From Croceicoccus bisphenolivorans (GTDB lineage Bacteria > Pseudomonadota > Alphaproteobacteria > Sphingomonadales > Sphingomonadaceae): a stretch of DNA of 64,000 bases. The stretch lies in NCBI RefSeq assembly GCF_001634625.1, contig NZ_LRSE01000014.1, forward strand, positions 20,964 to 84,963, in the 5' to 3' direction. Below the pieces are notes generated by a model that worked only from the letters and a program-made list of their open reading frames with translations, was not told the origin of the DNA and searched no databases. The position numbers were made by a program, and so were the translations under genes. Positions 37,723-47,022 of the stretch are shown here, piece by piece. Every line of letters begins with the position of its first letter. Positions within the stretch are counted from its first letter, which is position 1.

Positions 37723-37997
37723 CAGGGGGCGGCCTTTTCCTCGATCAGGCCGGCATCGGCAAGGCTTGCCAGAAAGGCGTCGACATCGGCGGCGATCGCT
37801 TCGGGTGTTTCATCGAATTCGCGGGCCAGCGTGTTAACGATATCGGCGCGTCCGCGATTTCCGTCGATCGTTCGCCAGATTGCAAGGCCGCTGTCTTCGA
37901 GGGAATAGAAATTTCCCGTCGCGGTGTTCATCAGGACGAGTTCGCCGTCGACCTCCGTCTCGACGAAACTGCCTTCGCATTTGGTTATCGTGGTCAT
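37722..37997 (-). CDS. PqqD family peptide-recognition protein (lasso B1)
   Basis: This 91-residue protein is a stand-alone RiPP recognition element: [22 protein letters not shown] is the beta-strand region that binds the leader, followed by helices ending [16 protein letters not shown]1 proteins bind the YxxPxLxxxG part of lasso leaders and deliver them to B2. It overlaps the kinase gene by 4 nt and the B2 gene by 1 nt, so all three should be translated together. Confidence 0.88.
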   Translation of the reverse strand: MTTITKCEGSFVETEVDGELVLMNTATGNFYSLEDSGLAIWRTIDGNRGRADIVNTLAREFDETPEAIAADVDAFLASLADAGLIEEKAAP

Positions 37998-38851
37998 CCT
38001 GCCGCGACCTCTGCCACCTTTGCGAACAGGAAATCAATCGATTCCGCGAAACGGACCGGGTCCAGCGGGCGCACGTAACGGTAAGCCGGTACGCTGTTGG
38101 CGAGCGCCGCGATGGCGCGCAGCCGGCCGCCATGGTCCAGCCCCTGCGCCACGGCGTGATAGTCGGCCGTATAGTGATCATCGTCCAGCAAGGCGATGCG
38201 CGCTGCCCCGCGAACGGCATCGAATGCAGGCTCCTCACCCACGACAAGCGAGACGATCGCGCCAAGCGGCACCGGACCGTCCAGTTCGCTGCCCCCTTCG
38301 GTCGCGAAGAACTTGGGATAGGCTTCGGAAACGAGCTGCAGGCCCGACATGCCGGTCAGTTCGAGCGAATCGGGCCAGAGCTTGAGCCGCTTGTGCCCCG
38401 GCAGGACCAACGGCCGCGGGCCGGACATGTCGAGGACCACAGTATCGTCGGCCACGATAGGCAGGCCGCGCTGGCGAAGGCCGGCGACCGTGGTCGACTT
38501 GCCCGCCCCCGCCGCGCCGGTAAACGCGATTGCCACGCCGCCGATCTCCACGGCAGAGGCGTGGACCGGCAGGAACCCGTTGATTGCGGCGATCGCTGCA
38601 TAAACCGATCCGGCCAGAAGCAGTTCGAGCGTTCCGGCCTTTTCCGGATCGTCCATCTGCACCGTGATGCCGGCGCCCTTGCGGTAATGGCAGGCAAGGC
38701 CAGCTTCGCGGATCAGGAATTCGTCACCGACAAGGTTGTTCTGGCCAGGGGGCACGTGGATGCCGCGCACGCTGTCTGCCACGGGGCCGTGGCAGACGCG
38801 CGTTTCCCGTTCCATCACCGCCATCGGCGAAATTTCCGAACTGGTGTTCAA
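37994..38851 (-). CDS. HPr-kinase-like lasso peptide kinase
   Basis: The 285-residue protein resembles the C-terminal catalytic domain of HPr kinase: catalytic His97 ([12 protein letters not shown]), Walker A at 112-120 (GAAGAGKST) and the Asp pair DD 135-136. In lasso clusters of the paeninodin type such kinases phosphorylate the C-terminal Ser of the precursor, and the candidate precursor here ends in Ser. It is the first gene of the cluster. No HPr or phosphotransferase gene is nearby, which argues against a role in carbon catabolite control. Confidence 0.83.
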   Translation of the reverse strand: MNTSSEISPMAVMERETRVCHGPVADSVRGIHVPPGQNNLVGDEFLIREAGLACHYRKGAGITVQMDDPEKAGTLELLLAGSVYAAIAAINGFLPVHASAVEIGGVAIAFTGAAGAGKSTTVAGLRQRGLPIVADDTVVLDMSGPRPLVLPGHKRLKLWPDSLELTGMSGLQLVSEAYPKFFATEGGSELDGPVPLGAIVSLVVGEEPAFDAVRGAARIALLDDDHYTADYHAVAQGLDHGGRLRAIAALANSVPAYRYVRPLDPVRFAESIDFLFAKVAEVAAG

Positions 38852-39076
38852 GCCCGTCCCTCACGTGGCCGCCCGTATGCCGGACGGCGGATCAGCCGCC
38901 GCGCGGCGTTAACCCTCTGCAGAAGCGGAAACAAGCAGCCCGTGCCGGTTGTGCCGTGGCGGCGCAGGCCGGAAGCAAGCGGCTGGTCGTCATACCACCT
39001 CTGCCGGCCGGTGGAATGTGGACAGAGCTTCGTTCCGGCTTGTGGCGCTTTGGTGGAGTGGAGTAATTCGGCCCGC

Positions 39077-39742
39077 ATGCCCACACCTCTTATTTCACCA
39101 TCCATCCTGTCCGCCGATTTCGCAAAGCTGGGCGAGGAAGTTGCCGCGATCGATGCCGCCGGTGCCGACTGGATCCATGTCGATGTCATGGACGGGCATT
39201 TCGTGCCCAACATCACGATCGGCCCCGCCGTGGTGAAGGCGCTTCGCCCGCACACGAAGAAGATCTTCGACGTGCACCTGATGATCAGCCCGGTGGACCT
39301 CTATCTTGAGGAATTCGCCGCCGCGGGTGCGGACATCATCACCGTCCATCCCGAAGCAGGGCCGCACGTCCACCGCACGGTGCAGGCGATCAAGGGGCTG
39401 GGCAAGATGGCGGGCATCTCGCTCAATCCCGCAACGCCGGCCAAGATGCTGGACTACCTGATCGACGACATCGACCTTGTTCTGGTGATGAGCGTCAATC
39501 CCGGTTTCGGCGGGCAGAGCTTCATCCATTCCCAGCTTCGCAAGATCGAGGCGGTACGCAAGATGATCGACAAGTCGGGCCGCGACATCCGGCTGGAAGT
39601 CGACGGAGGCGTGAATGCCGAAACCGCAAAACTGTGCGTCGACGCGGGTGCGGACGTGCTGGTCGCAGGTTCCGCCACCTTCAAGGGCGGGCCGGACATG
39701 TACGCGAAAAACATCGCCGCGCTGAAAGCGGCGGGGGGCTGA
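39077..39742 (+). CDS. rpe: Ribulose-phosphate 3-epimerase
   Basis: Rpe interconverts ribulose-5-phosphate and xylulose-5-phosphate in the pentose phosphate pathway. The metal and catalytic motifs [47 protein letters not shown] and LEVDGGVN are present in 221 residues. The start at 39077 fits the family N-terminus. The upstream reading frame across the lasso kinase is a shadow. The heparinase-like gene follows directly. Confidence 0.95.
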   Translation: MPTPLISPSILSADFAKLGEEVAAIDAAGADWIHVDVMDGHFVPNITIGPAVVKALRPHTKKIFDVHLMISPVDLYLEEFAAAGADIITVHPEAGPHVHRTVQAIKGLGKMAGISLNPATPAKMLDYLIDDIDLVLVMSVNPGFGGQSFIHSQLRKIEAVRKMIDKSGRDIRLEVDGGVNAETAKLCVDAGADVLVAGSATFKGGPDMYAKNIAALKAAGG

Positions 39743-39749
39743 TGATCGC

Positions 39750-41582
39750 ATGGGTGTCGAGCCATCCGACCTCGGCTCTGGCAAGCGCAGCGGCACTGTT
39801 CAGCCGCGCCGGGCCATACCCTTGAGCATGAACGATGGCGATGCCGGGCTGGTCGAACCTGCGGCGATGCTCGCCGACCCCGCGGGCGAGCCCGAACTGG
39901 CCGATCTTGCCCCGCCGCGCCTTGGCATGGTCGACGGGGCGATGCGGTTTCTTTACGCGCGCGGGGTTTCGGCGCGCAATCTGGTGCGCCCGTTCCACAA
40001 GCCGTCGCGCCTGCGCATTCTTGCCACGGTGGACGAACCCGTGCCGGGCGAGCGGGCGGCGGGCATGGCGCTTCGCGCAGGGCACTTCACCATCGCGGGC
40101 AAGCGGATCGGGACGGACGCGGCCGATTATTCCAGCACTGCGCTTGGCCCTCCGGTGGCGCGCGCGATCCACGGCTTTACGTGGCTGGCGGATCTGGAGG
40201 CGGCGGGAACGCGCGACAAGGTTGCGCCGGTGGGGGAGGAGATCCTGCGCCGCTGGCTGCTCGTCAATTCCGAGATCGGCGAAGGGGTGGCATGGGATGT
40301 GGGTCACACCGGCCTGCGTGTTCTCAACTGGCTGATCCATGCGCCGCTGATCCTGTCGGGCAATGATCGGGCGTTCAGGGCCAGCGTGCTCAAGCACCTT
40401 TCCAGGACCGCGCTGTGGCTCGACCGGCAGGTGGGCCGTGCGCACGGCGCGCGAGAAGCGCTTCCGGCATGGGCGGCGATCACCGCCGCCGGCCTGCTGC
40501 TGCCCGATGGCAAACCGCGCCGCCTTTACGGAGAGGCGGGGCTGATCGCCGCACTGGGCGATGCGGTGGGAGAGGATGGCGGCATGCTGTCGCGCTCTCC
40601 CGTCGATCAGGTGGAGGCGATCACGCTGCTGCTGCGGCTGGCCGCATGTTACCGTGCCTGTCGGCGCGAGCCGCCCGCGCAGTTGCAGGTCATGCTTTCT
40701 CTGCTGACGCCCGCACTGCTGTCGCTGACCCATGCCGATGGTTCGCTGGGCAGCTGGCAGGGCAGTGCGCCGCTTTCCGCCGATATGGTCACGATGCTGG
40801 CCGAAGTCGCCGATCCGCGCGCAAGGCCGCTGCATGACGTGCAGCACTGGGGCTATCACCGGCTTCAGGCGCGCCAGTCGGTCGTGCAGATCGATGCCGC
40901 GCCGCCGCCGTCCGGGCGCGTGGCGACGGGGGCCTGCGCCTCCACCCTTGCGTTCGAATTCAGCCACCGCGACCAGCGTATCGTCGTCAATTGCGGCGGC
41001 GCTGCACTGGCGGGCGCTGCCGTGCCGCGCCGGATCGAGGATGGGCTGCGCTCCAGCGCCGCGCATTCCACGCTGACGCTGGCCGATGCCGATTCCACGC
41101 CGGTGGAGCCGCAGGGCAAACTGGGCTCCGGGGTCAAGACGGTGACGCTGGATCGCGGCAGCGAAGGCGGGACGAAAGTGCTGGCCGCGTCTCACGACGG
41201 GTATGTCGGCAGGCACGGCCTGTTCCACGAACGGCGGCTTGCTCTGTCAGCCGACGGTACGGTGCTGGAGGGTATCGACGGACTGATGCCGCGCGGGCGC
41301 AAGGCGAAGCGCGGCGCCCACCCCTATGCCATCCGCTTCCACCTGGGGCAGGGGATAGAGATCGGGCACCAGCTGGAGGGCGAGAGCGGGCGCGGGCTGG
41401 CGCTGGCCATGCCGGACGGGTCGTACTGGCAGTTCCGCACCGACGCCGGCGCGCTGGACGTGGAAGATTCGCTGTGGGTCGATGCCGGTGGCCATCCACG
41501 GCAGATCCGGCAGCTTGTCGCCAGCGGTAACATCGAACGCGAAGGCGGCGAAATCGGCTGGTCGTTCAGGCGGATGGGGTAA
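39750..41582 (+). CDS. Heparinase II/III-like protein
   Basis: The 610-residue protein has an alpha-helical toroid-like region (about residues 100-370, with [14 protein letters not shown]) and a C-terminal beta-sandwich with [17 protein letters not shown] and [16 protein letters not shown], typical of PF07940. Such proteins lyse or bind acidic polysaccharides, but no lyase partners or uptake genes are nearby. The start is uncertain: ATG 39750 is 8 nt after rpe, while ATG 39828 would give a more usual N-terminus. No signal peptide is seen with either start. Sphingomonads often keep this gene between rpe and purH. Confidence 0.82.
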   Translation: MGVEPSDLGSGKRSGTVQPRRAIPLSMNDGDAGLVEPAAMLADPAGEPELADLAPPRLGMVDGAMRFLYARGVSARNLVRPFHKPSRLRILATVDEPVPGERAAGMALRAGHFTIAGKRIGTDAADYSSTALGPPVARAIHGFTWLADLEAAGTRDKVAPVGEEILRRWLLVNSEIGEGVAWDVGHTGLRVLNWLIHAPLILSGNDRAFRASVLKHLSRTALWLDRQVGRAHGAREALPAWAAITAAGLLLPDGKPRRLYGEAGLIAALGDAVGEDGGMLSRSPVDQVEAITLLLRLAACYRACRREPPAQLQVMLSLLTPALLSLTHADGSLGSWQGSAPLSADMVTMLAEVADPRARPLHDVQHWGYHRLQARQSVVQIDAAPPPSGRVATGACASTLAFEFSHRDQRIVVNCGGAALAGAAVPRRIEDGLRSSAAHSTLTLADADSTPVEPQGKLGSGVKTVTLDRGSEGGTKVLAASHDGYVGRHGLFHERRLALSADGTVLEGIDGLMPRGRKAKRGAHPYAIRFHLGQGIEIGHQLEGESGRGLALAMPDGSYWQFRTDAGALDVEDSLWVDAGGHPRQIRQLVASGNIEREGGEIGWSFRRMG

Positions 41583-41712
41583 ACCCGCCCTTTTCGGCCC
41601 TGCGGGTTCTTGCGGCGGGCGAGGGCAGGCACTAGAGGCACGCGGCACACATTGCAGTTGCGAAACACGCAAACCTCCTGAAGCCGCCAGATCCTTGAAA
41701 GGCCCGCCCACC

Positions 41713-43308
41713 ATGGAAAAACCGATCACCGTCCGCCGCGCACTCCTGTCGGTATCGGACAAGACCGGACTGGTGGAACTGGGCAAGGCACTGGCCGCGC
41801 GCGGTGTGGAACTGGTGTCGACCGGCGGCACGTCCAAGGCGCTGCGCGATGCGGGCCTTGCGGTGAAGGACGTATCCGACATCACCGGCTTTCCGGAAAT
41901 GATGGACGGGCGGGTGAAGACGCTGCACCCGATGGTCCACGGCGGGCTGCTTTCGGTGCGTGACAATCCCGAACACGCCGCCGCGATGGAAGAACACGGC
42001 ATCGGCGCGATCGATCTCGTCGTCGTGAACCTCTACCCGTTCGTGAAGACGGTGGCATCGGGCGCGGACCGCGACACCGTGATCGAGAATATCGACATCG
42101 GCGGCCCGTCGATGGTGCGTTCGGCGGCCAAGAACCACGACTATGTCGCGATCGTCACCGATCCTGACGATTACGGTGCGCTGGTCACCGAACTGGACGC
42201 GGGCGTCGGGGCGACCGGCCGCGATTTCCGCAAGATGCTGGCGGCCAAGGCCTTTGCGGCCACCGCTGCTTACGATTCCGCGATTTCCAGCTGGTTCGCC
42301 TATGCCGACCAGAACCAGAAGTTCCCGCCGCGCCGCACGATGGCGGCGAAGCTGGATTCGACGCTTCGCTATGGCGAAAACCCGCATCAGGATGCCGCGC
42401 TTTACATCCCCGAGGCGCCGCACGTGTCTGGCCTGCCGCAGGCAGTGCAGGTGCAGGGCAAGGAACTGTCCTACAACAATTACAACGATGCGAACGCCGC
42501 GCTGGAACTGTGCGCCGAATTCCGTGACGGTCCGCCCACCGTCGTCATCGTCAAGCATGCCAACCCCTGCGGCGTCGCCACGGCCGACACGCTGGCAGAG
42601 GCGTGGGACAAGGCTCTGGCCTGCGATTCGGTGTCCGCGTTTGGCGGCATCGTCGCGGTGAACCGCCCGCTTGACGTAGCCACGGCAGAAGCGATCACGC
42701 AGATCTTCACGGAAGTCGTTGTTGCCCCCGATGCGAGCGAGGAAGCCAAGGCGGTCTTTGCCAAGAAGAAGAACCTGCGCCTGCTGCTGCTGTCGGATGG
42801 CCTGCCCGATCCGCGCCGCCCGGGCCAGACCGTTGCGGTGATCGCCGGCGGCATCCTGCAGCAGGACCGCGACAACCGCGCCATAACGGCAGACGATCTG
42901 AAGATCGTGACCAGGCGCGAGCCGACCGAGCAGGAACTGAAGGACTGCCTGTTCGCGTGGACCGTTGCCCGCCACGTGAAATCGAATGCCATCGTCTATG
43001 CCAAGGACGGGCAGACCGCAGGCATCGGCGCGGGCCAGATGAACCGCCGCGATTCGGCGCGCATCGCCGCTGCAAAGGCGCTGGAAGCGGCAGAAACCTA
43101 CGGTTGGGACGCGGCCAAGACGGTGGGCAGCGCAGTTGCCTCCGACGCGTTCTTCCCCTTTGCCGACGGACTGCTTTCCGCCGCCGAAGCGGGCGCGACC
43201 GCCGTAATCCAGCCGGGCGGTTCGATCCGCGACGACGAAGTGATCGCCGCCGCGGATGAAAAGGGCATCGCGATGGTCTTCACCGGGATGCGCCACTTCC
43301 GCCACTGA
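41713..43308 (+). CDS. purH: Bifunctional AICAR transformylase / IMP cyclohydrolase
   Basis: PurH performs the last two steps of IMP synthesis. The N-terminal cyclohydrolase has [16 protein letters not shown], the [13 protein letters not shown] loop and NLYPF. The C-terminal transformylase contains [24 protein letters not shown] and the C-terminal [15 protein letters not shown]. The start at 41713 ([16 protein letters not shown]) matches the family, giving 531 residues. It follows the heparinase-like gene by 130 nt. Confidence 0.96.
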   Translation: MEKPITVRRALLSVSDKTGLVELGKALAARGVELVSTGGTSKALRDAGLAVKDVSDITGFPEMMDGRVKTLHPMVHGGLLSVRDNPEHAAAMEEHGIGAIDLVVVNLYPFVKTVASGADRDTVIENIDIGGPSMVRSAAKNHDYVAIVTDPDDYGALVTELDAGVGATGRDFRKMLAAKAFAATAAYDSAISSWFAYADQNQKFPPRRTMAAKLDSTLRYGENPHQDAALYIPEAPHVSGLPQAVQVQGKELSYNNYNDANAALELCAEFRDGPPTVVIVKHANPCGVATADTLAEAWDKALACDSVSAFGGIVAVNRPLDVATAEAITQIFTEVVVAPDASEEAKAVFAKKKNLRLLLLSDGLPDPRRPGQTVAVIAGGILQQDRDNRAITADDLKIVTRREPTEQELKDCLFAWTVARHVKSNAIVYAKDGQTAGIGAGQMNRRDSARIAAAKALEAAETYGWDAAKTVGSAVASDAFFPFADGLLSAAEAGATAVIQPGGSIRDDEVIAAADEKGIAMVFTGMRHFRH

Positions 43309-43463
43309 TGCGAGGATGCGGCTGGCCGGCCCCGTCTGCCAGCCCCGTCTGCCGGCCGGTATCGCCGTTCACGTTACTGAACGAAAGCATGTGCTACAGT
43401 TCACGCTTTCTTCAGTCTTACGTGGTTAATCCGGCATGGCACAGCAATTTGAAAGCACGACAA

Positions 43464-43589
43464 ATGCCCCTCATCGATTCGGCCCTGGTACGCAATTTCG
43501 CGATCGGCTTCGTCTTGGGTGCAGCCGGGCTTTTCATGGCCTCGGGCTTTCCGGTCGAAACGCAGGCGATCGCCGCGGTTCTGGGCTGA
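43464..43589 (+). CDS. Hypothetical small single-span membrane protein
   Basis: This 41-codon frame starts MPLIDSALVRNFAIGF and contains one hydrophobic segment (about residues 12-27), ending VETQAIAAVLG. I do not recognise it. It lies between purH and msrA, its stop TGA overlaps a possible CTG start of msrA, and the ribosome binding site (GAAAG) is weak. Its plausible membrane topology is the only support. Confidence 0.4.
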   Translation: MPLIDSALVRNFAIGFVLGAAGLFMASGFPVETQAIAAVLG

Positions 43590-44278
43590 GCCTGCGCCGC
43601 AAACGCCACCTTCCGTTATTGTCGCTTCTGATCGGCACCGCGCTTGTCGGTGCCTGCCAGCAACCCGCCCTTGCCGCCGAAGAGGCGGTGAGGACTCCGC
43701 CCGCAGCCGTCAAATCCAGCGAGACCGGATTGCAGACCGCGATTTTCGCCGGCGGCTGCTTCTGGGGCGTGGAAGGCGTGTTCAGCCATGTGAAGGGCGT
43801 TAGCAGCGCGGTTTCCGGTTACCACGGCGGCAGCAAGGGCGATGCAACGTACAAGGCTGTCTCCGCCGGAGCGACTGACCATGCAGAGGCGGTGAAGGTC
43901 ACGTACGACCCGTCTGTCGTGCGCTACGACGAATTGCTGCGTATCTTCTTTGCCGTGGTGGCCGATCCGACCACGCTCAACCGGCAGGGGCCGGACAGGG
44001 GCACGCAGTATCGCAGCGCCATCGTGCCGACCGGTGCGGAGCAGGCGCGCGTGGCAAAGGCCTATATCGCGCAGCTGGGCAAGGCGGGCCTGTGGCAAAG
44101 CCCCATCGTGACGAAGGTGGAGACGAAGCAGGCGTTCTATCCCGCCGAAACCTATCACCAGGACTTCATGGCGAAGAATCCGGACCACCCCTATATCCGG
44201 CGGTGGGACCAGCCGAAGGTGCGCGCGTTGAAGGCGCTGTTTCCCGACGACTATCGCGCGGCGTTCCGTCGGGGCTGA
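43586..44278 (+). CDS. msrA: Peptide methionine sulfoxide reductase MsrA, exported form
   Basis: MsrA reduces methionine-S-sulfoxide in proteins. The catalytic loop AGGCFWGVEGVFSHVKGV, HAEAVKVTYDP, RGTQYRS and the C-terminal ETYHQDFMAKNP are present. Before the domain lies RRKRHLPLLSLLIGTALVGAC, a signal sequence with a lipobox-like end, so the enzyme is probably exported. The start is unresolved: the nearest upstream ATG (43436) would add 50 residues without signal character, TTG 43619 would remove the basic region, and CTG 43586, which overlaps the stop of the small upstream frame, gives the best signal peptide. I report the last with low certainty for the start. Confidence 0.85.
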   Translation: MSLRRKRHLPLLSLLIGTALVGACQQPALAAEEAVRTPPAAVKSSETGLQTAIFAGGCFWGVEGVFSHVKGVSSAVSGYHGGSKGDATYKAVSAGATDHAEAVKVTYDPSVVRYDELLRIFFAVVADPTTLNRQGPDRGTQYRSAIVPTGAEQARVAKAYIAQLGKAGLWQSPIVTKVETKQAFYPAETYHQDFMAKNPDHPYIRRWDQPKVRALKALFPDDYRAAFRRG

Positions 44279-44321
44279 CGTTGGGGCTGACAGGGGCCTT
44301 GCCCCTGCCTATATCCGGCAC

Positions 44322-44798
44322 ATGACTTGCGAGACCCAGTCTGGGCATCACCATTCGGAGCACAGCGGCGCATCGCTGGTGCGCGCGGCACGTGCCGCGC
44401 TGACCGACGCGGGCGAGCAGTGGACCGACATGCGCGCCGATGTGTTCGACGCGCTGGCCGGACATGAAGCGCCGGCATCCGCCTACGACATTGCCGATGC
44501 ACTGACGGCGCGGCGCGGCAAGCGGGTGGCGCCCAACAGCGTCTATCGCATCCTTGACCTGTTCGTGCGCACCAACCTTGCCAACCGGATCGAGAGTGCG
44601 AACGCCTATCTGGTGAACCGGCATCCCGGTTGCCGCCACGATTGCATCTTCCTGATCTGCGACAAGTGCGGGCGGGCCGAGCATATCGACGATGACCGGT
44701 TGACCGAAGGCTTGCGCGATGCGGCGGGATCGGCGGGTTTTGCGAATTTGAAAACGGTGGTCGAACTGCGCGGCACCTGTTCCGCGTGTTCGTCCTGA
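44322..44798 (+). CDS. Fur family transcriptional regulator, Zur-like
   Basis: The 158-residue protein has an N-terminal winged helix (TDMRADVFDALAGHEAPASAYDIADAL) and a C-terminal metal domain with CDKCG and a terminal CSAC, the four-cysteine structural zinc site of Zur and related Fur proteins. Its His-rich start (SGHHHSEH) is unusual. Zur represses zinc uptake genes when zinc is replete; no such genes are adjacent. A short hairpin CAGGGGC/GCCCCTG lies just upstream at 44291-44307. Confidence 0.8.
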   Translation: MTCETQSGHHHSEHSGASLVRAARAALTDAGEQWTDMRADVFDALAGHEAPASAYDIADALTARRGKRVAPNSVYRILDLFVRTNLANRIESANAYLVNRHPGCRHDCIFLICDKCGRAEHIDDDRLTEGLRDAAGSAGFANLKTVVELRGTCSACSS

Positions 44799-44805
44799 TC
44801 CGGCC

Positions 44806-46578
44806 TTAGCCGACCACGCGCCAGACTTTCGCGCCGTCGTCTTTCACCTCTACCGGTTCCAGCCAGTCGGGCGCTTTCCCGTCCAGCAATCCGTCGACCA
44901 GACCGCCGGGGCCGGCTTCGCGATAGACGTCCATTTCCGGCAATGACGGGCAGGTCATCACGTATTCGATGTGACGCGCGGCGATGATCGCGCGGGCATC
45001 GCCCTCCGGTTCGATATAGGCGCGCATGTTGTCGCTGATGGCGACGCCCGCGCGGTGGTGCGCGGTGGCCAGCACGCGGTGCGGCGTTTCGAACAGGATC
45101 TGCGGGCCAAGATCGATCGGCGCGAGGATATTGCGCGGCCTGTTGCCAAGGCTCGCCAGTGCGGTCGCGGGGCTGCAGGTTTCCGTTTCGGCTTGCTGCG
45201 GTGGCGGCGCGGCGTTCGTGGGCGTTGCCAGCATCAGGATCGTGATCGGCAGGGTGGGCAGCAGCGCGGCAACGATGCCGACAACGGCCATGGCCTGTTT
45301 GCCAGGACGCTGAAGATTGCGGATCGCGCGCAGCCACACCTTCAACTGATAACCCAGCGGCACGGCGGCCAGCGCGGCGGCGAATGCTCCGGCCCGCCCG
45401 ACAAGGCAGGTCAGGATCAGCGCCGCAGCGATCAGCGCCGTGTATTCAAGATGCCAGCGATGCAGCCATGCACCCGTACGGGCGGCAAGGCCCAGCGAAA
45501 CGAACAGCGCGACCAGCGGCGGCAGCGCGATGGCAAGGCCGGTCGACGGCAGCTGCTGCCAGATCGGCCGGCTTTCGCGCACATTGGCCAGCCACATGTC
45601 GCGCGCCATCGGATCGAGCGCGGCGAACGCGCCCTTCGAACATTGCGGCGCGATCTGCAGCGCGGCGACGACGGCGGCAAGGCCGACACTGCCGAGGACC
45701 AGCATGATGAACGTGACCGGACGCTGCGACGCATGGCCAAGCCCGGTTGCCCCCAGCGCGACGATACCCATCGCGGCAAGCTGCACCGGCGACATCGCAT
45801 CGCAATAGCTGACCAGATCGAACCCGCGCGTGGCGACATGGATCAGCAGCGAGGAGACGAAGATCGACTGCAGCATCGAAACCAGCCACGTGCGATCTTC
45901 CCAGCAACGTAGCCAGCGCACCAGCGCAATGCCCATGATGACGGCCACCATCGGCAGTGCTTCCAGCGAAATCGCCAGCCAGACCGCCATGGCGACGCCC
46001 GCGACCCAGCCGGCGCGCCGTGCATCGCGGCCCATCAGCGCGTTTACCGCGACAAGCCCGCACACGACTTGCCAGCCGTGGTGGTCGATCCGCATCGGGC
46101 GCAGCTGGTGCAGCAGCGGCATGGCCATCGCCGCGACAAGGCACGACAGGCCGGTGACTTCCTCGTCATAGAGCCGCCAGCTCATCCGCCCGATCAGCAG
46201 CAGCACGCAATAGAGCGTGATCAGCGGGACGACGATTGCGGCGACATGCTCAGCCGCACCCATGCCCACGAAAGGCGCGAACAGGATCGTCACGAACGCG
46301 AGTGGAACATCGACCAGCCGCGTCCAGTGCAACGGCGTCCCTTCGGGCGGGGCGATGCGGTATTGGGTGACATCGAACCACGATTGCCCGGCCAGCCAGT
46401 CCCGCGTTTCCAGCAGGCGCAGGATGTCGTCGCCGTCCACGAAGTGGAAACCGACGATAGAGGACAGGTTGGTTGCCGTCAGCAGGATCGCCACGAGCAC
46501 CCAGACGACCGAAACCCGCTTCAGCAGGTCAAGGTCGATAACCGGGCGGCGGCGATCTCCGATGACGGTCCCCTCCAT
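44806..46578 (-). CDS. Large integral membrane protein, GT-C glycosyltransferase-like
   Basis: The 590-residue protein has about 11-13 hydrophobic segments. The first external loop contains FVDGDDILRLLETRDWLAGQ and PLHWTRLVDVPLA, an acidic DGDD site followed by the HWTR motif reminiscent of GT-C enzymes such as oligosaccharyltransferase/STT3-like proteins. The C-terminal 120 residues form a soluble domain. It is translationally close (6 nt) to the GtrA-like gene, which supports a role in transferring a polyprenyl-linked sugar at the outer face of the inner membrane. The acceptor is unknown. Confidence 0.65.
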   Translation of the reverse strand: MEGTVIGDRRRPVIDLDLLKRVSVVWVLVAILLTATNLSSIVGFHFVDGDDILRLLETRDWLAGQSWFDVTQYRIAPPEGTPLHWTRLVDVPLAFVTILFAPFVGMGAAEHVAAIVVPLITLYCVLLLIGRMSWRLYDEEVTGLSCLVAAMAMPLLHQLRPMRIDHHGWQVVCGLVAVNALMGRDARRAGWVAGVAMAVWLAISLEALPMVAVIMGIALVRWLRCWEDRTWLVSMLQSIFVSSLLIHVATRGFDLVSYCDAMSPVQLAAMGIVALGATGLGHASQRPVTFIMLVLGSVGLAAVVAALQIAPQCSKGAFAALDPMARDMWLANVRESRPIWQQLPSTGLAIALPPLVALFVSLGLAARTGAWLHRWHLEYTALIAAALILTCLVGRAGAFAAALAAVPLGYQLKVWLRAIRNLQRPGKQAMAVVGIVAALLPTLPITILMLATPTNAAPPPQQAETETCSPATALASLGNRPRNILAPIDLGPQILFETPHRVLATAHHRAGVAISDNMRAYIEPEGDARAIIAARHIEYVMTCPSLPEMDVYREAGPGGLVDGLLDGKAPDWLEPVEVKDDGAKVWRVVG

Positions 46579-46584
46579 GGCGGG

Positions 46585-47022
46585 TCAGCTCTTGGCGGGG
46601 GTCTGTGCCAGCCGCTCCGTAAACACGAAGTGGTGGCGGATGAGAAACGTGGCGACGAAACTGGCGCCGATGGCGGCCAGCTTGGCAAGGCCGGGGTCGA
46701 TACCGAATGCCGTACCTGCGCCCACGATGCCCCATGTCATGACCAGCCCGACCAGTGCCGATGCGACGAACAGGCCCTTCTGTTCCGTGCGCTGGCGGCC
46801 TGCTTCGGCAACGCGCCCGCTGAACACGAAGCGGCTGGACGCGAACCAGTGCGCGATGATGCCGATGGTATAGCCACCCGCGGCTGCGGCGGGTGCGGCA
46901 ACGCCCGCCGCCATCAGCGCGTAGAAGCTGGCAAGGTCGACGCCAAGCGCGGCGACGCTGGCAAAGCCGTAGGCCACGAAGCGGCGCATGGTGGCCCAGC
47001 TCATCGTGCCGGGATCGATCAT
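46585..47022 (-). CDS. GtrA family membrane protein
   Basis: This 145-residue protein has four hydrophobic segments with the GtrA features [20 protein letters not shown] and [12 protein letters not shown]. GtrA-like proteins are proposed to flip undecaprenyl-phosphate-linked sugars across the inner membrane for cell-surface glycosylation. The start at 47022 overlaps the upstream oxidoreductase by 4 nt. It is the middle gene of a three-gene operon with a GT-C-like transferase downstream. Confidence 0.85.
   Translation of the reverse strand: MIDPGTMSWATMRRFVAYGFASVAALGVDLASFYALMAAGVAAPAAAAGGYTIGIIAHWFASSRFVFSGRVAEAGRQRTEQKGLFVASALVGLVMTWGIVGAGTAFGIDPGLAKLAAIGASFVATFLIRHHFVFTERLAQTPAKS

Noticed and set aside
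37880..39076. Plus-strand open frame fused in frame to rpe
   Set aside because: It is antisense to the lasso kinase and B1 genes; the rpe family N-terminus begins at 39077.
38892..39086. Small minus-strand frames upstream of the lasso kinase as alternative precursors
   Set aside because: Their Cys/Arg-rich sequence has no lasso leader pattern and reads like a shadow of non-coding sequence.
43319..43360. GC-rich hairpin after purH as a terminator
   Set aside because: Repeated CCCGTCTGCC gives several possible pairings, but there is no T run and no clear stem preference.
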